From Roseburia sp. (GTDB taxonomy: Bacteria; Bacillota_A; Clostridia; Lachnospirales; Lachnospiraceae), in contig JAFYQA010000179.1 of the NCBI GenBank assembly GCA_017547315.1, positions 1-7,028 on the forward strand: a DNA stretch of 7,028 nucleotides, given 5' to 3'. Below, piece after piece: positions 1 through 5,606 of the stretch (position 1 is its first letter; each line of letters opens with the position of its first letter). Position numbers and translations under genes: made by a program. The notes beneath the pieces were generated by a model. It was not told where the DNA came from. It did no database searches and was given only the letters and a program-made list of their open reading frames with translations.

Positions 1-1
1 G

Positions 2-394
2 GATATGATTGGCTGTATTATGGGAAAATTTTTAGCCTGTTGCACAAGCGAAGAAAAGATGGTACACTACATCAGTTACATGGGCTTAGAAACAGGTTTT
101 GGTGTAGACGCATATCAGGGTGTATATTCTAGTGATTCTACCCCATTTGCGGACAAAGGAATTCCGGCAGTATCCTTTGCAAGAATTGCACCAAATAATA
201 CAGCAACGATTCACAATAGTTACGATACGATGGCAGTTATGAAGATGGAGCACATGGAAAAAGATGTGGCATTTATCAGCAAGTTTGTGGAACGTATGGT
301 AAGCGCAGCAAAATGTCCGGTAGCAAGAGAAATGCCTGATAATATGAAAGAAAAATTAGACATTTACTTACTTCGCAAACGTGACAAGAAATAA
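2..394 (+). CDS. M28-family metallopeptidase (aminopeptidase-like), C-terminal fragment
   Basis: This is the 3' end of a gene whose start lies before the window. The frame is open from base 2, and the first visible residues, DMIG, match the M28 motif in which the Asp binds the zinc pair. Further in are DSTPFADKGIPAVSF (visible residues 45-59) and IHNSYDTM. The His of IHNSYDTM (visible residue 71) is at the place of the last zinc ligand (the H-T-x-x-D-T region of the family). M28 enzymes are co-catalytic zinc exopeptidases that remove N-terminal residues from peptides. The bridging Glu, the catalytic Glu and the first His would be upstream and cannot be checked. The lysine-rich end (LRKRDKK) closes the protein. 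An ATG at 5-7 is internal, not a start. The LUD gene follows closely, which suggests one transcript. Substrate and location are unknown. Confidence 0.82.
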   Translation, partial: DMIGCIMGKFLACCTSEEKMVHYISYMGLETGFGVDAYQGVYSSDSTPFADKGIPAVSFARIAPNNTATIHNSYDTMAVMKMEHMEKDVAFISKFVERMVSAAKCPVAREMPDNMKEKLDIYLLRKRDKK

Positions 395-406
395 AGATGA
401 CAAAAC

Positions 407-411
407 AGGAG
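407..411 (+). promoter_or_regulatory. Ribosome binding site that sets the LUD gene start
   Basis: AGGAG lies 6 bases before the ATG at 418. The in-frame ATG at 397, only two bases after the preceding stop codon, has no comparable purine motif ahead of it. This favours initiation at 418. Confidence 0.7.
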
Positions 412-417
412 AATACT

Positions 418-1053
418 ATGCCAAAGAAACAGTTTTATAGAAATCAGGCTGAGACCATTATTAAAAAGTTACAGTCTCGCAAAATGGAAGGCTATTACTG
501 TGAAAACAGAGAAGAAGCAAAAGCGAAATTTATGGAATTAGTAGGAACAGAACGCAAAAGCATTAGCTATGGCGGTTCAGTAACTGTAGATGAATTAGGA
601 TTAAAAGAGGCGTTAGAAGCAGCAGGACATGATGTAATTCGCAGAGAGAATTTTCCGGGAACACCAGAAGGTGTCAAAGAGTGCAAGGCAAAACAGGCAA
701 CGTCTGATATTTTCATGACAAGTACGAATGCAATTACCTTAGATGGTGAATTGGTGAATATTGATGGTGCAGGAAGCCGTGTATGGCTGATGACTTACGG
801 ACCGGATGAGGTTATTGTAGTTGCAGGGATGAATAAAGTGGTGACAGATGTGGAAGCAGGAATTGCACGTACTCGTAATTTCGCGGCACCACCAAATACA
901 GTTCGTTTGAATAAAGATACTCCATGTGCCAAAACAGGAAAATGCGGGAACTGTTTAAATGATACTATTTGTTGTACTACAGTAGTGACCAGAGCATCGA
1001 GAATTCCAGGTAGAATAAAAGTGATTCTTGTAGGCGAGGAACTTGGTTTTTAA
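418..1053 (+). CDS. LUD-domain protein (LutC/YkgG-like, DUF162), lactate-utilisation family
   Basis: The 211-residue product is a stand-alone LUD domain protein. Visible family signatures are the early SYGGSVTVDELGL (residues 50-62), the core stretch TSTNAITLDGELVNIDGAGS (101-120), YGPDEVIVVAGMNKVV (127-142) and the RTRNFAAPPN segment (151-160). LUD proteins include LutB and LutC of the iron-sulfur lactate oxidation complex, but many clostridial single-domain members have no proven reaction. No lutA or lutB neighbour is visible, so a lactate role is not supported by context. The C-terminus carries a cysteine cluster, C170, C176, C179, C185 and C186, that could hold metal or an iron-sulfur centre; this is inference. 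No signal peptide is seen, so it is probably cytoplasmic. I place the start at 418 because of the AGGAG at 407-411. The alternative ATG at 397 would add seven residues. The C39-like gene begins 18 bases downstream. Confidence 0.85.
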   Translation: MPKKQFYRNQAETIIKKLQSRKMEGYYCENREEAKAKFMELVGTERKSISYGGSVTVDELGLKEALEAAGHDVIRRENFPGTPEGVKECKAKQATSDIFMTSTNAITLDGELVNIDGAGSRVWLMTYGPDEVIVVAGMNKVVTDVEAGIARTRNFAAPPNTVRLNKDTPCAKTGKCGNCLNDTICCTTVVTRASRIPGRIKVILVGEELGF

Positions 1054-1071
1054 AGAACAAGAGAGGAAAGA

Positions 1072-2040
1072 ATGAAGAAGAAAAAAGGGATATTTATGAT
1101 ACTGGCTGTGACACTGGTAGTATTTACAGCAGTAGTTGCAGTGTTTTTGCAGGGAGAAATCGCCCAGGCGGACAATGAGTTAGTGTTTGATGCTAATACG
1201 GAATCTGCTATGACAGAAGCAGTTGAAGATACAGAAGAAGTTGCAGAGATAGAGGAAGTAGAGAAAAGTTACATAGAACTATATGGTTTGGAAGAAGTGG
1301 ACAAACCGGAAAAAAGAACGGAAGAACAAATTATATTAAAACTTGAAGAATTAGCAGAAGAATATGAAATGATTCGAGAGATTTATGAGAATGTGGATGC
1401 ATATTCTATTGTAATGTTAGACCATTTGGCAAATAATCCGGAGATGGCTGCGTATGTCTTAGGTGCCTTAGAATCAGATGGCAGTGTGACAGGTGGTTTT
1501 TCAGAAACAGAATTAGAAGCAGAATTTCCATTGCTTTTACAGTTTGATCCGAGATGGGGCTATTTCGAATATGGTGGAAAAGAAATGGGTATTTCCGGTT
1601 GTGGGCCGACTTGTCTGGCGATGACGATTTTGGCGTTGACAGATTATGAAGATGTGACACCGGATAAAATTGCAGCGTACAGTTTGGCAAACGAGTATTA
1701 TGTAAAAGATGTTGGAACGGCATGGAAGTTAATCGATGAATTTCCGACTTTGTATGGTCTTACCGTTACGAACCCGGGAATTAATGAAGAACTCATGAAA
1801 GCAGAACTTGATAAAGGAAATGTGCTGATTTGTTCGGTAAGAAAAGGTATCTTTACTGCAGGCGGACATTTTATTGTCATCTACGGCTATGATGAAACTG
1901 GGTTTAAAGTAAATGATCCAATGTGTGTTGCCAGAAGTAATAAAACATGGACTTATGCACAGTTTGGCAGACAGATAAAGCGGATTTGGTCAGTTGGAGT
2001 GAAGTATGAGGCATTTTCAGCAGGAGAAATGGTGCGATAA
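1072..2040 (+). CDS. Secreted or membrane-anchored C39-like cysteine peptidase
   Basis: The 322-residue product starts with four lysines and a hydrophobic stretch (about residues 7-27), followed by AQA-D at 31-34, a plausible signal peptidase site. It is therefore probably exported, either released or held as an N-terminal anchor. Residues 34-110 are very acidic and likely helical, without a recognised domain. The peptidase domain begins near FPLLLQFDPRWG (152-163). It has GCGPTCLAM with the probable catalytic Cys177, then GGHFIVIYGYD with His266, and NDP with Asp282. This is the Cys-His-Asp order of the peptidase_C39-like (C39_2) papain-fold families. No ABC transporter domain is present, so it is not a bacteriocin-processing exporter. 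The purine-rich GAGAGGAAAG at 1061-1070 precedes the start. Substrate is unknown; cell-wall or extracellular peptide processing is only a guess. No clear terminator follows directly. Confidence 0.78.
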   Translation: MKKKKGIFMILAVTLVVFTAVVAVFLQGEIAQADNELVFDANTESAMTEAVEDTEEVAEIEEVEKSYIELYGLEEVDKPEKRTEEQIILKLEELAEEYEMIREIYENVDAYSIVMLDHLANNPEMAAYVLGALESDGSVTGGFSETELEAEFPLLLQFDPRWGYFEYGGKEMGISGCGPTCLAMTILALTDYEDVTPDKIAAYSLANEYYVKDVGTAWKLIDEFPTLYGLTVTNPGINEELMKAELDKGNVLICSVRKGIFTAGGHFIVIYGYDETGFKVNDPMCVARSNKTWTYAQFGRQIKRIWSVGVKYEAFSAGEMVR

Positions 2041-2095
2041 TACTAAAAAATCCCTATAAATCCACAAAAATAGGCTAGTAATTTGAAAAACCTTA

Positions 2096-2104
2096 TGCTA
2101 TAAT
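2096..2104 (+). promoter_or_regulatory. Extended -10 promoter upstream of tig
   Basis: TGCTATAAT is a perfect TATAAT hexamer with the TGn extension. Such promoters can work with a weak -35; the position 17 bases upstream (2076-2081, TAGTAA) matches TTGACA at only three of six bases. A TTGAAA at 2083-2088 is just 10 bases from the -10 and cannot be its partner. Transcription would begin near 2111, giving a leader of about 88 nt before tig. It is the only convincing promoter I see in the window and probably drives tig-clpP-clpX. Confidence 0.65.
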
Positions 2105-2121
2105 CTGTAAATGACTGTAAT

Positions 2122-2166
2122 GGTCGCAGTATGCCCTTTGGTTAGGCATTGCGGCGTACGGCTACC
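2122..2166 (+). promoter_or_regulatory. Structured tig leader: two competing hairpins
   Basis: The long fold pairs GGT(2122-2124)/ACC(2164-2166), GC(2126-2127)/GC(2161-2162) and GTATGCC(2129-2135)/GGCGTAC(2153-2159). This makes 12 pairs, one of them G-T wobble, with two 1x1 mismatches and a 17-base loop. TTTT at 2167-2170 follows, so it resembles a weak terminator. The alternative fold pairs ATGCC(2131-2135)/GGCAT(2145-2149) and GTCGCA(2123-2128)/TGCGGC(2150-2155), 11 pairs with a 2-base bulge and a 9-base loop. Both use the same left arm, so they exclude each other. The place, between promoter and ribosome binding site, fits a leader controlling tig. It could instead end read-through from the C39-like gene. 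It matches no RNA family I recognise. Confidence 0.5.
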
Positions 2167-2198
2167 TTTTCTATATATTTAAGGAGGAAGATTGTTAA

Positions 2199-3536
2199 AT
2201 GAAAGTACAGGTAGAAAATTTAGAAAAGAATATGGCAAAAATCACAGTTGAAGTGCCAGCAGAAGAAACAGACAAAGCGTTAAACGCAGCTTACTTAAAA
2301 GAAAGAACAAAAATCAGTGTTCCTGGTTTCCGTAAAGGTAAAGTACCTCGTCAGATGATTGAAAAAATGTATGGTGCAGCAGTATTCTATGAAGAAGCAG
2401 CAAACATTTTAATTCAGGATAACTACATGAAGGCTATGGATGAAAGCGGCTTAGATATCGTTTCACGTCCAACAATCGATGTAGAGCAGATCGAAGCTGG
2501 TAAAGATTTCATCTTCACAATCGAAGTTGCAGTTAGACCAGAAGTTAAATTAGGCAAATACAAAGGCGTAACAGTAACAAAAGTTGATATCGACGTAACA
2601 GACGAAGAAATCGACAACGCATTAGAAGCAGAGAGACAGAAAAACTCTAGAATGGTTACAATTACAGACAGACCAGCAGCAGAAGGTGATACAGCAATGA
2701 TCGACTACGAAGGTTTCTGTGATGGCGTAGCATTTGATGGTGGTAAAGCTGAGAACCACGGTTTAGTATTAGGTTCTCATTCATTCATCGATACATTCGA
2801 AGATCAGATTATCGGTCATGTAGCTGGTGATGAATTTGATGTAAATGTTACATTCCCAGAACAGTATCATTCAGATGACTTAGCTGGCAAACCAGCAGTA
2901 TTCAAAGTAAAAGTAAATGAAATCAAAGCAAAAGAACTTCCAGAATTAAACGATGAATTCGCACAGGATGTTTCTGAATTTGATACATTAGCTGAGTACA
3001 AAGAAGACGTAAAAGCTCGCCTTGTAAAAGAAAAAGAAGCTGGAGCAAAACGTACAAAAGAAGACGAAGCTATCGCTAAAATCATCGAAAAATCTGAAAT
3101 GGATATTCCAGAAGCAATGATCGAAACACAGTGCGAAAACATGATTAACGAATTCGCACAGAGAATCGCACAGAGCGGTCTTTCAATGGATCAGTATATG
3201 CAGTTCTCAGGCTTAACAATTGATAAATTAAAAGAACAGGTTCGTCCAGAAGCTGAAACACGTATCAAATCAAGCCTTGTATTAGAGCAGATTGCAAAAG
3301 AAGAAAACATCGAAATCACAGAAGAAGAAATCGATGCAGAAGTAGCAAGAATGGCAGCTCAGTATGGTATGGAAGCTGATAAATTAAAAGAGTACATGGG
3401 TGAAGCTGAAAAGACATCTATGAAGAGAGATTTAGCTGTAATGAAAGCTGTTGACTTAATCATGGAAAACGTGAAAGAAAGAGCAAAAGCAAAATCTAAA
3501 AAAGATAAAGATGAAGAAGAAGTAACAGAAGAGTAA
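2199..3536 (+). CDS. tig: Trigger factor, ribosome-associated chaperone and peptidyl-prolyl isomerase
   Basis: Trigger factor binds the ribosome near the exit tunnel and shields nascent chains. The 445-residue product is full length, slightly longer than the usual 425-435. The N-terminal ribosome-binding domain (about 1-115) carries the signature GFRKGKVPR at 43-51. The FKBP-type isomerase domain spans about 161-245, beginning near EGDTAMIDYEGF and ending near AVFKVKVNEIKA. The C-terminal helical chaperone arms (about 250-430) follow, rich in Glu and Lys, and the last 20 residues form a highly charged K/D/E tail. The ribosome binding site AAGGAGG (2181-2187) is 11 bases before the ATG. Codon choice differs from its neighbours: Ile is mostly ATC, and AAC, GAC and TTC are frequent. 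This fits selection for high expression rather than gene transfer. It heads the tig-clpP-clpX-lon cluster and is probably driven by the promoter at 2096-2104. Confidence 0.98.
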   Translation: MKVQVENLEKNMAKITVEVPAEETDKALNAAYLKERTKISVPGFRKGKVPRQMIEKMYGAAVFYEEAANILIQDNYMKAMDESGLDIVSRPTIDVEQIEAGKDFIFTIEVAVRPEVKLGKYKGVTVTKVDIDVTDEEIDNALEAERQKNSRMVTITDRPAAEGDTAMIDYEGFCDGVAFDGGKAENHGLVLGSHSFIDTFEDQIIGHVAGDEFDVNVTFPEQYHSDDLAGKPAVFKVKVNEIKAKELPELNDEFAQDVSEFDTLAEYKEDVKARLVKEKEAGAKRTKEDEAIAKIIEKSEMDIPEAMIETQCENMINEFAQRIAQSGLSMDQYMQFSGLTIDKLKEQVRPEAETRIKSSLVLEQIAKEENIEITEEEIDAEVARMAAQYGMEADKLKEYMGEAEKTSMKRDLAVMKAVDLIMENVKERAKAKSKKDKDEEEVTEE

Positions 3537-3558
3537 GACTTTTTCAAAAAGTAACGAT

Positions 3559-3585
3559 ACAGGCTGGCTCATAGAGTCAGTCTGT
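3559..3585 (+). promoter_or_regulatory. tig-clpP intergenic hairpin
   Basis: ACAGGCTGGCTC (3559-3570) pairs with GAGTCAGTCTGT (3574-3585) across an ATA loop, a 12-pair stem with two G-T wobbles. Only two more T follow before GAAG, so it lacks the T-run of an efficient terminator. It may stabilise or mark a cleavage point in the mRNA between tig and clpP, or terminate partly. A smaller A/T-only inverted repeat, ACTTTT/AAAAGT around TTC at 3538-3552, lies just after the tig stop codon. The clpP ribosome binding site starts 10 bases after the hairpin. Confidence 0.6.
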
Positions 3586-3607
3586 TTGAAGTTATAAGGA
3601 GGATTAT

Positions 3608-4189
3608 ATGAGTTTAGTACCTTATGTCGTTGAGCAGACAAGTCGTGGTGAAAGAAACTATGACATTTATTCAAGATTATTAAAAGACCGTATTATTTTC
3701 TTAAGTGACGAGGTAAATGATGTAACAGCAAGTCTTGTTGTAGCACAGCTTTTGTTCCTTGAGGCAGAAGACCCAAACAAAGACATTCATTTATATATTA
3801 ATTCACCAGGCGGTTCTGTAACTGCAGGTATGGCAATTTATGATACAATGCAGTATATCAAATGTGATGTTAGCACAATCTGTATCGGTATGGCAGCTTC
3901 TATGGGTGCCTTTCTTTTAGCAGGCGGAGCAAAAGGAAAACGTTTTGCATTACCAAATGCAGAAGTAATGATTCACCAGCCACTTGGTGGAGCAAAAGGT
4001 CAGGCAACTGAGATTCAGATTGCTGCAGAGCATATTTTGAAAACAAGAAAGAAATTAAACGAAGCACTTGCTGCAAATACAGGTAGAACATACGAAGAAA
4101 TCGCACGCGATACAGAACGTGATAACTATATGACTGCTGAGGAAGCAAAGGAATATGGTTTAATCGATAGTGTAATCGAAAAGCGATAA
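3608..4189 (+). CDS. clpP: ATP-dependent Clp protease proteolytic subunit ClpP
   Basis: ClpP forms a double-heptamer serine protease chamber that degrades proteins unfolded and fed in by ClpX or other Clp ATPases in the cytoplasm. The 193-residue product has the normal length and all three catalytic residues: Ser98 in [11 protein letters not shown], His123 in [11 protein letters not shown] and Asp172 in TERDNYM. The oxyanion-side SPGG motif is at 66-69, and the DRIIFL segment near 27-32 is typical. The start is supported by AAGGAGG at 3596-3602, five bases before the ATG. It sits between tig and clpX, with a hairpin in each gap. In Bacillus subtilis clpP is unlinked to tig-clpX, so this order is of the type seen in clostridia and in enteric bacteria. 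No operator for CtsR was seen upstream. Nothing about the protein is unusual. Confidence 0.98.
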   Translation: MSLVPYVVEQTSRGERNYDIYSRLLKDRIIFLSDEVNDVTASLVVAQLLFLEAEDPNKDIHLYINSPGGSVTAGMAIYDTMQYIKCDVSTICIGMAASMGAFLLAGGAKGKRFALPNAEVMIHQPLGGAKGQATEIQIAAEHILKTRKKLNEALAANTGRTYEEIARDTERDNYMTAEEAKEYGLIDSVIEKR

Positions 4190-4209
4190 TCATTTAAATA
4201 TTAAGAAGG

Positions 4210-4257
4210 AACGTTTTAGAAGCTGATGTAGATATAAGACAGTGGCTTTGAAGCGTT
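4210..4257 (+). promoter_or_regulatory. clpP-clpX intergenic hairpin
   Basis: AACGTTTTAGAAGC (4210-4223) can pair with GCTTTGAAGCGTT (4245-4257): 13 pairs including two T-G wobbles, one bulged G (4219) and a 21-base loop. It ends six bases before the clpX ribosome binding site (4264-4267). No T-run follows, so it is not an intrinsic terminator. It could act in mRNA stability, processing or access of ribosomes to clpX. The stem is A/T-rich and its stability was judged by eye only. Confidence 0.4.
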
Positions 4258-4263
4258 GTATGT

Positions 4264-4267
4264 GGAG
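4264..4267 (+). promoter_or_regulatory. Ribosome binding site that sets the clpX start
   Basis: GGAG (in TGTGGAGAAT) sits seven bases before the ATG at 4275. The longer in-frame options, GTG at 4242 and ATG at 4260, lack a purine-rich site. Starting at 4275 gives [18 protein letters not shown], the usual beginning of ClpX from this group. Confidence 0.75.
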
Positions 4268-4274
4268 AATTAAA

Positions 4275-5516
4275 ATGGCAGGAAGAAATGACGATATGTT
4301 CCGTTGTTCTTTTTGTGGGAAATCACAGGGACAGGTTCGCAAATTAATCGCAGGACCAAACGGTGCATACATTTGTGATGAATGTGTAGACATTTGCGCT
4401 GAAATCATTGAAGAAGAATTAGAAAATGATGAATATTCCGGTCAGGATGAAAAAGATTTAAAGGAACAGATTAATCTTTTGAAACCAAAGGAAATGAAAG
4501 CATTTTTAGATGAATATGTAATCGGACAGGAACAGGCGAAAAAAGTATTATCAGTAGCGGTATATAATCACTATAAGAGAATTATGGCTGCGGATACTTT
4601 GGATGTGGAATTACAGAAGAGTAATATCCTTATGCTTGGTCCAACAGGTTCTGGTAAAACTTATCTTGCACAGACACTAGCCCGTATTTTAAATGTACCA
4701 TTTGCGATTGCAGATGCGACTACTTTGACAGAAGCTGGTTATGTAGGTGAAGACGTAGAGAATATTCTTCTGAAGTTGATTCAGGCAGCGGATTATGATA
4801 TTGAACGTGCTCAGCACGGAATTATTTATTTGGATGAAATTGACAAGATTTCAAAGAAATCAGAGAATGTATCTATCACTAGAGACGTATCCGGTGAAGG
4901 TGTACAGCAGGCACTTTTGAAAATCTTAGAAGGAACAGTAGCATCTGTTCCACCACAGGGAGGCAGAAAACATCCACAGCAGGAGTTGATTCAGATTGAT
5001 ACAACTAATATTTTATTTATCTGCGGTGGTGCGTTCGATGGTTTGGAAAAGATTATTGAACAGCGTCTGGACCAGAAAATCATTGGTTTTAATGCGGATG
5101 TACACGCAAAAGGTGAATTCAATGTGGGTGAGATTTTAAAACATGCACTTCCACAGGATTTTGTGAAGTTTGGTTTGATTCCGGAGTTTATCGGACGTGT
5201 GCCAATCACAGTATCATTGGATTTACTGGATAAAGATGCTTTGATTCGTATTTTGAGAGAGCCGAAGAATTCACTGGTAAAACAGTATATGAAACTTTTT
5301 GAGTTAGATGGAGTTGCCTTAGAATTCGAAGATGAGGCCTTAGAAGCAATTGTAACAAAGGCGATTGACCGTAAAACCGGAGCGAGAGGTTTACGTGCGA
5401 TTATGGAAGCCGCTACGTTAGATTTGATGTATCAGATTCCTTCTGATGAATCAATTGCAAAATGCGTGATTACGAAAGAGATGGTAGAGACTGCTCTTGC
5501 AATTGACAAAGAATAA
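4275..5516 (+). CDS. clpX: ATP-dependent Clp protease ATP-binding subunit ClpX
   Basis: ClpX is a hexameric AAA+ unfoldase that recognises tagged or damaged proteins, unfolds them using ATP and passes them into ClpP. The 413-residue product is of normal length. The N-terminal zinc domain has C11, C14, C34 and C37. The AAA+ domain shows Walker A GPTGSGKT (122-129), the GYVG pore loop (155-158), Walker B IIYLDEID (183-190), the RKH pore loop (231-233), the arginine finger in FIGR (Arg308) and sensor 2 GARGLR (369-374). The IGF loop that docks on ClpP is at 270-272, so it should pair with the ClpP encoded just upstream. I chose 4275 over the GTG at 4242 because of GGAG at 4264-4267 and the family's usual N-terminus. 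The gene ends before a strong terminator, which probably closes the tig-clpP-clpX transcript. Confidence 0.98.
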   Translation: MAGRNDDMFRCSFCGKSQGQVRKLIAGPNGAYICDECVDICAEIIEEELENDEYSGQDEKDLKEQINLLKPKEMKAFLDEYVIGQEQAKKVLSVAVYNHYKRIMAADTLDVELQKSNILMLGPTGSGKTYLAQTLARILNVPFAIADATTLTEAGYVGEDVENILLKLIQAADYDIERAQHGIIYLDEIDKISKKSENVSITRDVSGEGVQQALLKILEGTVASVPPQGGRKHPQQELIQIDTTNILFICGGAFDGLEKIIEQRLDQKIIGFNADVHAKGEFNVGEILKHALPQDFVKFGLIPEFIGRVPITVSLDLLDKDALIRILREPKNSLVKQYMKLFELDGVALEFEDEALEAIVTKAIDRKTGARGLRAIMEAATLDLMYQIPSDESIAKCVITKEMVETALAIDKE

Positions 5517-5555
5517 TAATTCAGTAGGTCGGAACGTTAAAGTAATGACTGATAA

Positions 5556-5587
5556 AAGAAGGAGTCTGCCCAAGCAGGCTCCTTTTT
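5556..5587 (+). terminator. Intrinsic terminator after clpX
   Basis: AAGGAGTCTGC (5559-5569) pairs with GCAGGCTCCTT (5574-5584) across a CCAA loop: 11 pairs with one T-G wobble. Flanking A and T bases can extend the stem outward to 5556-5587, and the T-run reaches 5587. It lies 39 bases after the clpX stop. Its T-run ends only 9 bases before the lon ribosome binding site, so any transcript that enters lon from upstream must pass through it. Confidence 0.88.
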
Positions 5588-5606
5588 AAAAGTATTAGGA
5601 GAAAAT

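Noticed and set aside
1406..1880. Antisense open frames opposite the C39-like gene
   Set aside because: They are low-complexity shadows of a well-supported + strand gene, without ribosome binding sites or recognisable domains. The same holds for the - strand frames opposite tig, clpP, clpX and lon.
2083..2104. TTGAAA (2083-2088) as the -35 partner of TATAAT (2099-2104)
   Set aside because: The spacer is only 10 bases. The extended -10 explains the promoter better.
3456..3674. Antisense 72-residue frame across the tig-clpP gap
   Set aside because: It covers the end of tig and the start of clpP, its F-rich part mirrors the Lys-rich tig tail, and it has no ribosome binding site.
4208..4215. 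GGAACGTT shared by the clpP-clpX gap (4208-4215) and the clpX-lon gap (5531-5538)
   Set aside because: One shared 8-mer is weak evidence, the flanks differ, and the first copy is explained by its stem-loop.
4242..4274. GTG-initiated N-terminal extension of ClpX
   Set aside because: There is no ribosome binding site before 4242 or the ATG at 4260, and family proteins begin near [15 protein letters not shown].
4248..4276. TTGAAG and TAAAAT with a 17-base spacer as a clpX promoter
   Set aside because: The -10 would overlap the clpX ATG, so the transcript would start inside the coding region without the ribosome binding site.
5503..5508. Perfect TTGACA at the end of clpX as a lon -35
   Set aside because: No acceptable -10 occurs 15-19 bases downstream (the region reads TAGGTCGG).
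5526..5543. Possible CtsR heat-shock operator (GGTCGGAACGTTAAAG)
   Set aside because: It shares GGTC and AAA with the CtsR heptads but lacks the tandem GGTCAAA repeat. No CIRCE element was seen either.
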